Positions 25,853 to 35,498 of a stretch of 64,000 nt of DNA are shown here, piece by piece. The stretch is taken from NCBI GenBank assembly GCA_022510615.1, contig JAFLTC010000003.1, forward strand, positions 62,001 through 126,000. Reading direction: 5' to 3'. Position 1 is the stretch's first letter; every line of letters begins with the position of its first letter. The position numbers and the translations under genes are program-made. The DNA is from Lachnospiraceae bacterium (GTDB lineage: Bacteria > Bacillota > Clostridia > Lachnospirales > Lachnospiraceae). The notes below the pieces were generated by a model, which did not search any database, was not told the origin of the DNA, and worked only from the letters and a program-made list of their open reading frames with translations.

Positions 25853-27061
25853 TTAGAGGTTTCTTGCCAGAATCTGGCTGTTTTTAATAAAATCTTCCAC
25901 CGTCTGAAAACCCAGTCTCTGAATCAAATCCAGAACATAGGGATTTTCCCCCGGTGTCCGGTAGGAAGCCTGCTCTGCATATTCCTCCACAAGCTCTGTG
26001 GCCTCCTCTGTTTCTATATTCTTTTTCGGACCGCCCACACAGCCCCCGGAACACGCCATGCCCTCAAAGAAATTCCCCTCTATACGCCCCTCTAAAATAT
26101 TTTGGAGCATCTGTTTGCAGTCCGCCGTACCGCAGGCACACACAGACCATAGTTCCCTCTTTTTATCAATACTTTTTACGCACTCGCTGACGGCACGGCT
26201 GACACCACCGCTTCTGGCATACATTCTCCCCGCCGCCGCCGAATGTTCATTTTCATCGGACTCCATTTCCTCCCAATTCACAGAAAGGACGTCAAATATA
26301 TCCTGCAACTCTTGAAAGGTCAGGACACAGTCAATGGCACCTTCTAAATCCGGCTCCCTGATTTCTGCCTTTTTCGCCATACAGGGACCGACAAAAATGG
26401 TGCGGCTGCCCTCATGGAGTTCCTTTACAATTCTTCCGCAGGCAATCATCGGGGATACAGATGCCGGCAGGTGTCCCGCTATTTTTTGAAAGTCCTTTCG
26501 TATCAGGGAAATCCAGATGGGGCAACAGCAACTGGTAAGCTGGAATCCTTCTTCTTTTTCCATGTTAGTGGAAAACTCCAATGCTTCTTTTAAAGTGAGA
26601 ATGTCGGCAAATGCCGCCACCTCTATCATACCGGCAAAGCCCATTCCCTTCAGGGCACTTCGGATTTTCCCCGGTGTCACTTCCTTTCCAAACTGTCCGA
26701 TATAGGCAGGTGCCATCAGGGCATATACCGGTTCTTCCGAATTTTTTAAAATGTCCACTGCCTTTATGGTATCGTGGCTGAATGTGATATTTTTATTTTC
26801 ACAGGATTCTATGCACTGAGCACAACCAACGCAGTTGTCCGGGTTCATTACCACCTTTCCCTCTTTTATCTCCAATGCCCGGAACATACAGGCTGTCACG
26901 CATTTGGCATCCTGACAGTCACAGGGCTCCTCCTTCCACACTAAGGGATGGTTTTCCGGATGTAAAAGGCAGTCCAGCTTTTTTCGCTCTGCGCCCTCTA
27001 TCATTTCCTCTTCCTCTAATTTATTTCTCAACACTCGTCTGTATAACTCGTCAAATGTCAT
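25853..27061 (-). CDS. Divergent [FeFe] hydrogenase-like protein (group B/C-like)
   Basis: 402 residues. Cysteine-rich N-terminus (CDC...CVTAC, about 47-58) and a ferredoxin-type site CVGCAQCIESC (77-87), then an H-cluster-like domain: TSCCCPIW (176-183) where the catalytic type has TSCCPGW, GPCMAKKAE (225-233), and EGMACSGGCVGGP near 340-352. The cysteines needed to hold the H-cluster are present, but the surroundings differ from HydA. It resembles the poorly characterised group B or the sensory group C hydrogenases; no PAS or regulatory domain is seen. ATG at 27061 has GGAGGG upstream. It may consume or sense H2 made by HydABC. Confidence 0.75.
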   Translation of the reverse strand: MTFDELYRRVLRNKLEEEEMIEGAERKKLDCLLHPENHPLVWKEEPCDCQDAKCVTACMFRALEIKEGKVVMNPDNCVGCAQCIESCENKNITFSHDTIKAVDILKNSEEPVYALMAPAYIGQFGKEVTPGKIRSALKGMGFAGMIEVAAFADILTLKEALEFSTNMEKEEGFQLTSCCCPIWISLIRKDFQKIAGHLPASVSPMIACGRIVKELHEGSRTIFVGPCMAKKAEIREPDLEGAIDCVLTFQELQDIFDVLSVNWEEMESDENEHSAAAGRMYARSGGVSRAVSECVKSIDKKRELWSVCACGTADCKQMLQNILEGRIEGNFFEGMACSGGCVGGPKKNIETEEATELVEEYAEQASYRTPGENPYVLDLIQRLGFQTVEDFIKNSQILARNL

Positions 27062-27072
27062 GGTTCCCTCCA

Positions 27073-27093
27073 GAATAATTTCTAAAATTATTC
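27073..27093. repeat. Inverted repeat in the leader of the hydrogenase-like gene
   Basis: Perfect 9-base arms GAATAATTT and AAATTATTC separated by CTA, just upstream of the Shine-Dalgarno site of the 27061 gene. It may be an operator or an mRNA hairpin. Confidence 0.4.
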
Positions 27094-27125
27094 CTTAGTA
27101 TTGGAAAAAACCGGCTATTTATACA

Positions 27126-28859
27126 TTAGCTCCACTGTGCTTCAAAGAGCTTTTTATAAAAACCACCCTGTTCTAATAATTCCTCGTGACTTCCCTGCTC
27201 TACAATTTTCCCATCCCGCATGACAAGAATGACATCTGCCTCCCGAATGGTAGAAAGTCTATGTGCCACAATAAAACTCGTGCGTCCCTGCATCATCCTG
27301 ACAAATGCTTCTTGGATCTTAAGCTCCGTTCTTGTATCAATGGAGGAGGTGGCCTCATCCAGTATGAGCATCGGTGGCAGACAGAGCATCACTCTGGCAA
27401 TGCAAAGCAGCTGCTTTTGTCCGGCAGAAAGATTTCCTCCGTCCTCACCGATGATTGTATCGTAGCCCTCCGGCATACGTTTGATAAAGCTATGGGCGTG
27501 ACTTGCCTTCGCCGCCGCAATAATTTCTCCCTCATCCGCTTCCGGATATCCCATGGCAATATTTTCCCGTATTGTTCCCTTCTTCAGCCAGGTCTCCTGC
27601 AAAACCATCCCATAATTATTCCGAAGACTCTCTCTTGTTATTTTCCGGATATCCCGTTTCGACACCCGAATTGTACCGCTATCTACATCATAAAACCGCA
27701 TAAGTAGATTGATAAGAGTTGTTTTTCCGCAGCCGGTAGGTCCCACAATGGCAATTCGCTGCCCCGGCTCTACCTGAAGATGGAAATCTTCAATCAGCTT
27801 ACGGTCCGGCTCATAGGAAAAATAGACATCCTCTATCTCTACCGTTCCATCTGCTTTTTCCAGTGTCATGGCATCCGCCGGCTCCGGTGTCTCTGCCGCT
27901 TCTTCTATCAGCTCCAACACCCGTCCGGCACAGGCAATGGCATTTTGGAGCTCGGTCACAACGCCGGATATTTCATTAAATGGCTTTGTATACTGATTGG
28001 CATAGCTTAAAAAGCTTGCGAGCATTCCTACGGTAATGCCCCCCTGTATGGCATAGAAAGCCCCAAAAATACCTACACTGGCATAGACAAGACTATTGAC
28101 AAAACGGGTGGCAGGATTCGTAATCGAGGAGAAAAAGATACCCCGCAGAGAATATTTTCTCAGTCTTTCATTGATTTCATCAAAGGTTTCCAATGCCTCT
28201 TTTTCGTGCCCGAAAGCCTGTACTACCTTCTGGTTCCTAATCATTTCCTCAATGAGAGCCGTCTGCTCTCCCCTTGCCTCCGACTGTAACCGGAACATTT
28301 CATAAGTACGTCTGGCAATAAAGCTTGCCACAAAAAGAGAAACCGGGGTAACCACTACCACTACAATAGCAATCGGTATGCTGACACTCAGCATAAATCC
28401 CAATGTCCCCAGTATTGTAACGAGACCGGTAAAGAGCTGGGTAAAGCCCAGCAAAAGGCCATCGGCAAACTGGTCCACATCGGCAATAACCCGGCTGACT
28501 ACCTCCCCGTAGGAATGGCTGTCAATATAGCTCAGTGGAAGCTTTTGTATCTTTTCAAAGGCATCCTCTCTGATATCCCGCACAACGCCATAGGTAATTT
28601 TATTGTTACACACATTCATAATCCACTGGGCCACTATTGTCAGGGCTATGGAGATGGCGATTTTTTTACAAAGATGAAACACAGCATTATAATCTACCTG
28701 TTTCGGTGCTATGATATAATCAATGGCATGTCCCGTCAAAATCGGTATATACAGGGTAAGCGCCACCGATACGACTGCCAGCAGCAGCGAAGAAAACAGA
28801 TAGAGACCGTAGCGTCTGATATAGGGCAGTATCTTCTGAATCGTTTCCTTCTGGTTCAT
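27126..28859 (-). CDS. ABC exporter half-transporter (MdlB/YheH-like), catalytically canonical half
   Basis: 577 residues: six-helix type I exporter domain (about 15-315) fused to an ATPase with Walker A GPTGCGKTT, signature NLSAGQKQL (alanine in place of the usual glycine), Walker B MLILDEATS and switch histidine in AHRLST. The true start is probably the ATG at 28859, just beyond the upstream stop, with GGGGG nine bases upstream; the frame extends further but into the previous gene. It pairs with the product of 28861-30588 as a heterodimer like YheH/YheI. Substrate unknown; last gene of the attenuator-led operon. Confidence 0.9.
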   Translation of the reverse strand: MNQKETIQKILPYIRRYGLYLFSSLLLAVVSVALTLYIPILTGHAIDYIIAPKQVDYNAVFHLCKKIAISIALTIVAQWIMNVCNNKITYGVVRDIREDAFEKIQKLPLSYIDSHSYGEVVSRVIADVDQFADGLLLGFTQLFTGLVTILGTLGFMLSVSIPIAIVVVVVTPVSLFVASFIARRTYEMFRLQSEARGEQTALIEEMIRNQKVVQAFGHEKEALETFDEINERLRKYSLRGIFFSSITNPATRFVNSLVYASVGIFGAFYAIQGGITVGMLASFLSYANQYTKPFNEISGVVTELQNAIACAGRVLELIEEAAETPEPADAMTLEKADGTVEIEDVYFSYEPDRKLIEDFHLQVEPGQRIAIVGPTGCGKTTLINLLMRFYDVDSGTIRVSKRDIRKITRESLRNNYGMVLQETWLKKGTIRENIAMGYPEADEGEIIAAAKASHAHSFIKRMPEGYDTIIGEDGGNLSAGQKQLLCIARVMLCLPPMLILDEATSSIDTRTELKIQEAFVRMMQGRTSFIVAHRLSTIREADVILVMRDGKIVEQGSHEELLEQGGFYKKLFEAQWS

Positions 28860-28860
28860 A

Positions 28861-30588
28861 TCAGCGCGCCCCCTTTCCGTACTGGGATTCATAAATCTCC
28901 CGGTAAACCTCACAGCTGTCTATGAGTTTATCGTGGGTGCCAAGTCCGACAATATGTCCATCCTCCAGCACGACAATCCTGTCCGCATTTCGCACCGATG
29001 CTGCCCGCTGGGATACGATAAATATGGTCATACCCTTTAATTCTTCTCGAATGGCCTTTCGTAACGCCGCATCCGTGGCATAATCTAATGCCGAGACACT
29101 GTCATCCATAATGAGAATATCCGGACGTCTCACAAGAGCGCGGGCAATGGAAAGGCGCTGTTTTTGTCCGCCGGAAAAATTCCTTCCCTCCTGCTCTACT
29201 TCTTCTAAAAGACCATTTTTTTTGCCCCGCACAATTTCCTCTGCCTGGGCAATACGAAGTGCCTGCCACAGCTCCTCCTCGGTGGCATCTTCTTTTCCCC
29301 ATAAGAGGTTTGAGCGGATTGTCCCCTGAAATAAAACCGGCTTCTGGAGAACAATTCCCACCCTTTCCCTCAACTTTTTGAGGGGATATTCTTTTACTTC
29401 TACCCCTTCTATTTTCAAATGTCCGGATGTAATATCATAAAATCTCGGAATCAAATGTACAAAAGATGTTTTCCCGGAACCGGTTCCACCGATTACCCCT
29501 ATGGTTTCCCCCCGTTTTACCGATAAATCAATATCTGTCAGGGCTTCTTCACGGCTTCCCGGATATAGTAATCCCACATGGGAAAAAGACAGAATTTCCT
29601 CTCCTTCCTTTTCCGGCTCTACGGTATGCTCTGCCTCCAAAAGCCCGGGCTTTCGTTCCAACACTTCCTGAATCCGGTTTCCACAGGCAATGGCCTTATT
29701 GACAGTAATAATGAGATTGGCAAGCTTTACTAGCTCTACAAGAATCTGAGACATATAAGAGACCAGTGCCACAACCTCGCCCTGAGTAATTCTGCCGGCA
29801 TCCACCTGCTTTGCACCACAGACAATCAGAGCGATAACGGCTCCGTTAATAATGAGAAAAGTAACCGGATTTGTCGATGCCGCAATCCTTCCCACAAGCA
29901 GTTGTAACCGGTTTAACTCCTGATTTTCCTTCGTAAACTGTTCGGTTTCCTCCTGCTGCTTATGAAAGGCCCTGAGCACTCTGGCGCCGGCAAGATTTTC
30001 CCTCGTCCTTCCCAGAATCCGGTCAAGAGATGACTGGACTTCTTTGTATAAGGGGATACTGATTTTCATAACCCCGAATATCACCAGCGCCAAAAGAGGA
30101 ATCGCCGTCACAAATATGAGGGCAGCCTTTGTATCAATGGTAAATGCCATAATCATGGCCCCCAATACAATAAACGGAGAACGCATCAACAAACGCAGCA
30201 CCAGGTTAACCCCCGACTGAACCTGATTGACATCGTTTGTCATTCTCGTAATCATCGTGGAAGTTCCCATCATATCCATATCGCCAAAGGATAAAGACTG
30301 TATATGATTAAATAAATCATGTTTTAACTTTGCGGCAAATCCGACTGCCGCTTTTGCCGCAAAATACTGAGCTGTCAGAGATGCCACCAGTCCTATCGTA
30401 GCCAAAAGAACAAGGATAACTCCCATTCTTCCGATATAACCAAAATCCCCCCCGGCTATTCCCTTATCAATAATAGCTGCCATCACCAGAGGCACAAACA
30501 GCTCAAAGGAGGCTTCCAGCAGCTTAAACAGAGGAGCCAGAATACTTTCTTTCCGATAGGCTTTTAAAAATCGCAGTAATTTCCTCAT
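28861..30588 (-). CDS. ABC exporter half-transporter (YheI-like), degenerate ATP site
   Basis: 575 residues: exporter membrane domain (about 15-300) and an ATPase with Walker A GGTGSGKTS and signature NFSGGQKQR. The catalytic glutamate after Walker B is replaced (IMDDSVS instead of ILDEAT) and the switch histidine is glutamine (VSQRAAS). Such a degenerate site is typical of one half of asymmetric heterodimeric exporters. Its partner, encoded at 27126-28859, has the normal residues. ATG at 30588 follows GGAGAG; ten bases separate it from the flippase gene. Confidence 0.92.
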   Translation of the reverse strand: MRKLLRFLKAYRKESILAPLFKLLEASFELFVPLVMAAIIDKGIAGGDFGYIGRMGVILVLLATIGLVASLTAQYFAAKAAVGFAAKLKHDLFNHIQSLSFGDMDMMGTSTMITRMTNDVNQVQSGVNLVLRLLMRSPFIVLGAMIMAFTIDTKAALIFVTAIPLLALVIFGVMKISIPLYKEVQSSLDRILGRTRENLAGARVLRAFHKQQEETEQFTKENQELNRLQLLVGRIAASTNPVTFLIINGAVIALIVCGAKQVDAGRITQGEVVALVSYMSQILVELVKLANLIITVNKAIACGNRIQEVLERKPGLLEAEHTVEPEKEGEEILSFSHVGLLYPGSREEALTDIDLSVKRGETIGVIGGTGSGKTSFVHLIPRFYDITSGHLKIEGVEVKEYPLKKLRERVGIVLQKPVLFQGTIRSNLLWGKEDATEEELWQALRIAQAEEIVRGKKNGLLEEVEQEGRNFSGGQKQRLSIARALVRRPDILIMDDSVSALDYATDAALRKAIREELKGMTIFIVSQRAASVRNADRIVVLEDGHIVGLGTHDKLIDSCEVYREIYESQYGKGAR

Positions 30589-30598
30589 GGTTCTCTCC

Positions 30599-32053
30599 TT
30601 ATTTCTTAATCTTGGCCAGATTATCGGTCAGTATATGTTTCACATAGACAAATGCCTTTATTTTCAGTATATGGCTGAAAAGCAGATACACGACAATTCC
30701 TGTGATGACCTGTATTCCAAGGACCGGAATGGTACCAAGGGGAAGCATACCGGCAAAGTACACAACAACACCCATGAAAGCAGCCAGAAAAATGGCCGGA
30801 AGCAAATCCGCTAATTGCTCTTTATAGGTGTATCCTAAATATTTCCGGTTCGGAGTGGAATTAACCAATGCAGCAAAGAAGGTAACTACCATTCCGGTCC
30901 AGGCAATCCACATAACACCCTGCCACATAACCGCTAGAAGAGACAGAATGCCAAAACCTTTTTTTACAATTTCCATAATCAGCATGGTACGCCCCTTCCC
31001 TAGCGCCTTCACTGCCTGAATGTTAGCCGTCTGCACCGGCTCCAGGGCATACTGGATACAGGCAATCTGTAAAAACGGCACACAGGGCAGCCACCGGTCG
31101 GAAAAAATCAGCCTGACCACCGGCTCTGCCACTACGACCATTCCAATCATTAAGGGCCACATAATATAGGAACCTATCTGTATGGACAGACGAACCATTT
31201 TCTTTAAGCCCTCTTTATCCTCCTGCTTTGTCGTCATGGCAGGGAACAAAACAGAACCGATGGAGGAATTAATATTTGTCACAATTACATTGGGAAGTCT
31301 CTGTCCCTGATTATAGTACGCTAAATCCTCACCGGTATACAGCTTGCCGATTACCAGCCCCCGTATTTGCTGATAGGCGGTATGAATCAGCTCCGACATG
31401 AGCATTTTCCACCCAAAACTAAACAATTCCTTCATTCTTTCTAAGGAAAATTGAAAAAGGGGACGCCATTTAACCGTTACCCACAAAACCAGCGTATCAA
31501 GGGCAGAATTAAACAGATACTGTGCCACCAGAGCCCATGCCCCAAAGCCATAATACGCCATGGCAATTCCCACTACGGCAGAACCTATGGTACCAATCAG
31601 TGTCGAAAAGAAAAACCGCTTAAAGAGCATATTTTTCTGCACATATGCCTGCTGCACGGAATTGACACCCGCTAACGGTAACTTTAATGCCATAACCCGG
31701 AGAATCGGTATCAGAATCGGCTGTTTGTAAAAGGAAGCCACGAAAGGTGCACAAAAAAAGACAAGGGCATATAATGCCCATGACATCGTAACACTAAAAT
31801 AAAAAACAGAAGAAAAGTCCAGTCTGTCAGCATCTTTTTTCTGAATCAGCGACTGTCCAAAGCCACTGACAACAAAGACATTGGCAATTTCGATAAATAT
31901 CGTAATCATTGCCACAACGCCGTAATCTTTCGGCAAAAGCAGCCTTGCCAGTATCATGGACACAATAAAAGATACTGCCTGGGCGCCGATGCGCTCACCG
32001 AATTTCCATACTAATCCCGACAGAACTTTTTTCTGCAATCCCTCTTCTTTCAC
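30599..32053 (-). CDS. Polysaccharide flippase (MOP superfamily, Wzx-like)
   Basis: 484 residues with about 12-14 hydrophobic segments and the N-terminal GLVWKFGERIGAQAVSFIVS pattern of lipopolysaccharide/teichuronic-type flippases, which move lipid-linked glycans across the membrane. The start is GTG at 32053 with GGAGG five bases upstream; the frame is open 12 codons further without a better site. It follows the CDP-glycerol glycerophosphotransferase gene, so the cargo may be a glycerol-phosphate-containing glycan. Confidence 0.88.
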   Translation of the reverse strand: MKEEGLQKKVLSGLVWKFGERIGAQAVSFIVSMILARLLLPKDYGVVAMITIFIEIANVFVVSGFGQSLIQKKDADRLDFSSVFYFSVTMSWALYALVFFCAPFVASFYKQPILIPILRVMALKLPLAGVNSVQQAYVQKNMLFKRFFFSTLIGTIGSAVVGIAMAYYGFGAWALVAQYLFNSALDTLVLWVTVKWRPLFQFSLERMKELFSFGWKMLMSELIHTAYQQIRGLVIGKLYTGEDLAYYNQGQRLPNVIVTNINSSIGSVLFPAMTTKQEDKEGLKKMVRLSIQIGSYIMWPLMIGMVVVAEPVVRLIFSDRWLPCVPFLQIACIQYALEPVQTANIQAVKALGKGRTMLIMEIVKKGFGILSLLAVMWQGVMWIAWTGMVVTFFAALVNSTPNRKYLGYTYKEQLADLLPAIFLAAFMGVVVYFAGMLPLGTIPVLGIQVITGIVVYLLFSHILKIKAFVYVKHILTDNLAKIKK

Positions 32054-32104
32054 TCTTTCCTCCAGACCTGCGGACAACGGCCCACACACAAAGGGGAATG
32101 ACGG

Positions 32105-33265
32105 TCAAGCCTTCCCCTTGTCAAACTGATATGTTTCTTTTAAATATCGGTATAACTTCTCTGCGGAAGTACCATTCTGTACACTGTGGTAGCGGTTTCT
32201 CATCTCCATCAAGGTTTCTTTGTTCGAATTTTTCCCCTCTGCCACCTGGTCGATAAAAGCCATCACTTCCTCAGAGGACTCCATAAACTGCCCCTTTATA
32301 TTTTCCTTTAAATCCGTAAACGGACAGTCATAATACCGGAAATATTCTTCTCTGTCCTCTATCGTAAGACCAATTTGCTTCCCTGTCAATAAAAAATCAT
32401 AGTAAACGGAAGAATAATCGGTTATGAGAGCATTTGCCGCTGCCAGCATTTCATACAGGGTAATCCCCTCCCTCTCAAGAAACGCATCGTCTGCCAGACG
32501 GATATATTCCAGCTTTTCTCTGGAAAACAGGGATAACTCCTGTACCGGATGTGGGCGGAAGTATAAAACAAGATTTTTTTCTTTCAGCCGCTTTTCCAAC
32601 TCCATCAGCTGCTCCCTATTCATAATCTCCGGCATTCCATAAGGATATTGATTTTCCATTCCGTATTCCGGATGAAGTCTGTGTTGGCGATAGGTCGGCA
32701 TCCAGAGAATGTAATCTCCCAGATGATTCCTCTCCGCTTCCTTTTTTACCAGCACATCATTTCTCGGATAGCCAAGAGGAAGGAGGACTTCTTTTTTTAT
32801 ACCGACCTTTTCCGTAAAAATATCATACCAGAAGGGGCTTGTGATAAGATAGCCGTCACACTCCCCTATTTTTTCCTTTGTATGATAATCTCTTGTAATT
32901 TTAATGAGCATTCCATGCCCCAGATGTATTCGGACCTGTCCCTTTCTTCTTTTATGAAGATAGGTGTTCCCATCCAGAATATAGCGGCAGCGATACAGGG
33001 CAAGAAGCCTCTTTACATGTTCCCTTATACCCCGGGGCTCCAGATAAAAAATCTCCACCTGCTCCGGCAGCTCATGTACCGCCTGTTCTCTGCTGTGCAG
33101 TGCCCAGTAAATCCGGTGCCGTTTATTCACTCCGACAGACAGCATATACTGATACACTGCCAATGCATTGTCTGAAAAATCCGGATGGCTTTCCAATATG
33201 ATGTCCTCTCGCATAGGAATGAGCCGAAAAAACCATGTCACTATTTTCTTCACCCAATTTCCCAT
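32105..33265 (-). CDS. CDP-glycerol glycerophosphotransferase family protein (TagB/TagF-like)
   Basis: 386 residues of the TagB/TagF-type superfamily, which transfers glycerol phosphate (or ribitol phosphate) from a CDP-activated donor to build wall teichoic acid and capsule polymers at the inner membrane face. Recognisable are HLGHGMLIK, the YFRPHPVQE strand and TDYSSVYYDFLLTGK. It lacks the N-terminal amphipathic extension of long polymerases, so it may be a primase-type or single-step enzyme. GGAGG precedes the ATG at 33265. Twenty-two bases separate it from the upstream ABC gene. Confidence 0.88.
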   Translation of the reverse strand: MGNWVKKIVTWFFRLIPMREDIILESHPDFSDNALAVYQYMLSVGVNKRHRIYWALHSREQAVHELPEQVEIFYLEPRGIREHVKRLLALYRCRYILDGNTYLHKRRKGQVRIHLGHGMLIKITRDYHTKEKIGECDGYLITSPFWYDIFTEKVGIKKEVLLPLGYPRNDVLVKKEAERNHLGDYILWMPTYRQHRLHPEYGMENQYPYGMPEIMNREQLMELEKRLKEKNLVLYFRPHPVQELSLFSREKLEYIRLADDAFLEREGITLYEMLAAANALITDYSSVYYDFLLTGKQIGLTIEDREEYFRYYDCPFTDLKENIKGQFMESSEEVMAFIDQVAEGKNSNKETLMEMRNRYHSVQNGTSAEKLYRYLKETYQFDKGKA

Positions 33266-33287
33266 ATCAATCCTCCATTCCGAAGCG

Positions 33288-35477
33288 TCAGCCTGCCTCC
33301 GTTCCCTGCATTTCCAGCTGGGCCTTTACAAGACGGTAATAAATTCCTTCTTTTTGAAGCAGTTCATCATGGGAGCCGATCTCCGCTATCTGATGCCCGT
33401 CAATGACAATGAGACGGTCCGCATTTTGCAGCGTTGACAGTCTATGAGCGATGGCAAAGGTAGTACGTCCGTTTGTCAGGCGCTCCAGTGCTTTCTGTAT
33501 CATAAATTCACTTTCGGTATCCAGACTGGCCGTAGCCTCATCTAATATCAAAAGCCTTGGCTCATTTAGTATAGCGCGGGCAATGGCAATACGCTGACGC
33601 TCTCCTCCGGAGAGATTGTAGCCCTTTTCTCCCACATAGGTGTTGTACCCATCCGGGGTTTTGGAAATAAAGTCATGGGCATTTGCCATTTTTGCCGCCC
33701 GGACAACCTCCTCATAGGTAGCTTCCGGTCTGGAAAAACGGATGTTATCTAAAATGGTACCGGAAAACAAAAAGGTTTCCTGCAACACCACCCCAATCTG
33801 GGAGTGAAACGTATCGGAACGAATTTCCTTTATATCGTGTCCGTCCACCATAAGGCTTCCGTCGTCCACCTCATACAGTCGCATAATCAGGTTAATGAGA
33901 GTGGATTTTCCCGTACCGGAAGCCCCTACAATTCCTATCATTTCCCCGGGGCGTATCGTTAGGTTCAGATCCTCTAACACCGGCTGGTAGGACTTATAGC
34001 CGAAAGTGGCATGGCGAAATTCGATTGCTCCCTTCACCTGCAAATCCACCGGCCTTTCCACATCCTCAATAAAAGGCTCCTGTGCCAGCACATCATTAAT
34101 CCTTTCAATACTGCTGATTAGATTCATCAAATCCCTTGGCATCGATGTCATCCAATTCAGATACTGGTATAGCAGCTGGGTATAGGTAATAAACTGAAGC
34201 AGCTCTCCGGTAGTCATACTACCGCCAAAAACATCCATGCCTCCAAAATAAATCACTAAAAATACACCGGCACCCATAATCAGACCGGTAAACGGATTAA
34301 ATATTGCCCAAAATACCTCATTTCTCGTCTGAACCCGGCAAAATTCCTCTGACAGTACATTGAATTTTTTCTTCTCTGCCTCTTCCTTTCCATAGGATTT
34401 TACTACCCTCATGCCGGAGATGACATCCTGTAAATTACTGTTTACATCATCATCCTTTTTCCATTGCAGGTGAAAGCGGCGATGAATATTTTTCCGAAAG
34501 GCGTAGGTAAAAATTACTGCCAGTGGGACAAAAATAAGGCTTAAGAACGCCAGCTTTACATTCAGGGCAAACATAAACACAATATCACAGACAAAGATGA
34601 AGCAGACCGTAAACATATTACAGAAGGTACGCTCCATAAATTCCCGTATTCTCCTCGTATCATAGACAATCCGGTTCATTAATTCCCCGGGGCGCCTATC
34701 GTTAATAAAGCTCAGGGACAAAATCTGAATTTTGGCAAAGAGCTCCTGTCTTAAATCTTTGGCAATAATAGCTCCCAATACCGTACAGTAATAGCTTTTT
34801 AAAACGTTGATGACAACAATTCCCACACTCAAGGCAAACATAATGCCAAGACAGGTAAATGCCACACCGATGCCGCCGTTTCCCTTCGTCAACACTTTAT
34901 CCACCAGATGCTTCTGAACCTCCGGATTTAAAAGTGTCACCACCGCGGCAAGAATCATCAGCACGATAATGCCGGAAAACTTTTTCTTATAGGGTGCTGA
35001 CATCTTCAAAAAGCTACGCCAGAATCCCCCCTCTTTCGAGCAGTGCGGACAATACCTCGTACCCGGAATTGCCCTGCCGCACTGAGGACATATTTTCTCG
35101 TATTCCGTGCTGACTACCTCCTCGGTACGTCCGGAAATCAAAATATTAATACCTCTGGCAATATAGGCGTACCGTGACAGATGCTTCGCCGAATAATGAA
35201 CAAGATACCGGGTAATTCCCCGATGCGTCAGCACCAAAATGCCGCCGCCGATTTTCGGCTCTGCCTTTGCCATCCGGCAGTCCGATATGTTTAGCTTTTC
35301 GACTACCTGTACTCCCGACACTAAAAAGAGGTGTCCGGTACTGACGACAAAGTAGGAATCTGCCAGCCAGGAACCATCCTCTGCAATATCGTAGGGAACG
35401 GCATAGTAAATCCTTTCGCCCTTCTCCAATGTAAGACAGGCAGTTACCGCTTCCGGCAAATCATATTTTAATATCAT
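33288..35477 (-). CDS. ABC exporter half-transporter with N-terminal zinc ribbon, DUF1854-associated
   Basis: 729 residues. Residues 1-125 form a beta-rich domain that looks PH-like; a zinc ribbon follows (C130-C133 and C143-C146 in CPQCG...CPHC); then six membrane helices (about 160-450) and an ATPase with Walker A GASGTGKST, NLSGGERQR, LLILDEATAS and AHRLST, all canonical. An extra cytosolic N-terminal domain of about 150 residues is not found in ordinary exporters. Relatives flanking a DUF1854 gene occur in clusters annotated, as I recall, as cyanophycin-metabolism-associated. No cyanophycin synthetase gene is present here. Partner: the product of 36056-38392. Confidence 0.88.
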   Translation of the reverse strand: MILKYDLPEAVTACLTLEKGERIYYAVPYDIAEDGSWLADSYFVVSTGHLFLVSGVQVVEKLNISDCRMAKAEPKIGGGILVLTHRGITRYLVHYSAKHLSRYAYIARGINILISGRTEEVVSTEYEKICPQCGRAIPGTRYCPHCSKEGGFWRSFLKMSAPYKKKFSGIIVLMILAAVVTLLNPEVQKHLVDKVLTKGNGGIGVAFTCLGIMFALSVGIVVINVLKSYYCTVLGAIIAKDLRQELFAKIQILSLSFINDRRPGELMNRIVYDTRRIREFMERTFCNMFTVCFIFVCDIVFMFALNVKLAFLSLIFVPLAVIFTYAFRKNIHRRFHLQWKKDDDVNSNLQDVISGMRVVKSYGKEEAEKKKFNVLSEEFCRVQTRNEVFWAIFNPFTGLIMGAGVFLVIYFGGMDVFGGSMTTGELLQFITYTQLLYQYLNWMTSMPRDLMNLISSIERINDVLAQEPFIEDVERPVDLQVKGAIEFRHATFGYKSYQPVLEDLNLTIRPGEMIGIVGASGTGKSTLINLIMRLYEVDDGSLMVDGHDIKEIRSDTFHSQIGVVLQETFLFSGTILDNIRFSRPEATYEEVVRAAKMANAHDFISKTPDGYNTYVGEKGYNLSGGERQRIAIARAILNEPRLLILDEATASLDTESEFMIQKALERLTNGRTTFAIAHRLSTLQNADRLIVIDGHQIAEIGSHDELLQKEGIYYRLVKAQLEMQGTEAG

Positions 35478-35498
35478 ACTTACTATACCTCTCTTTTC

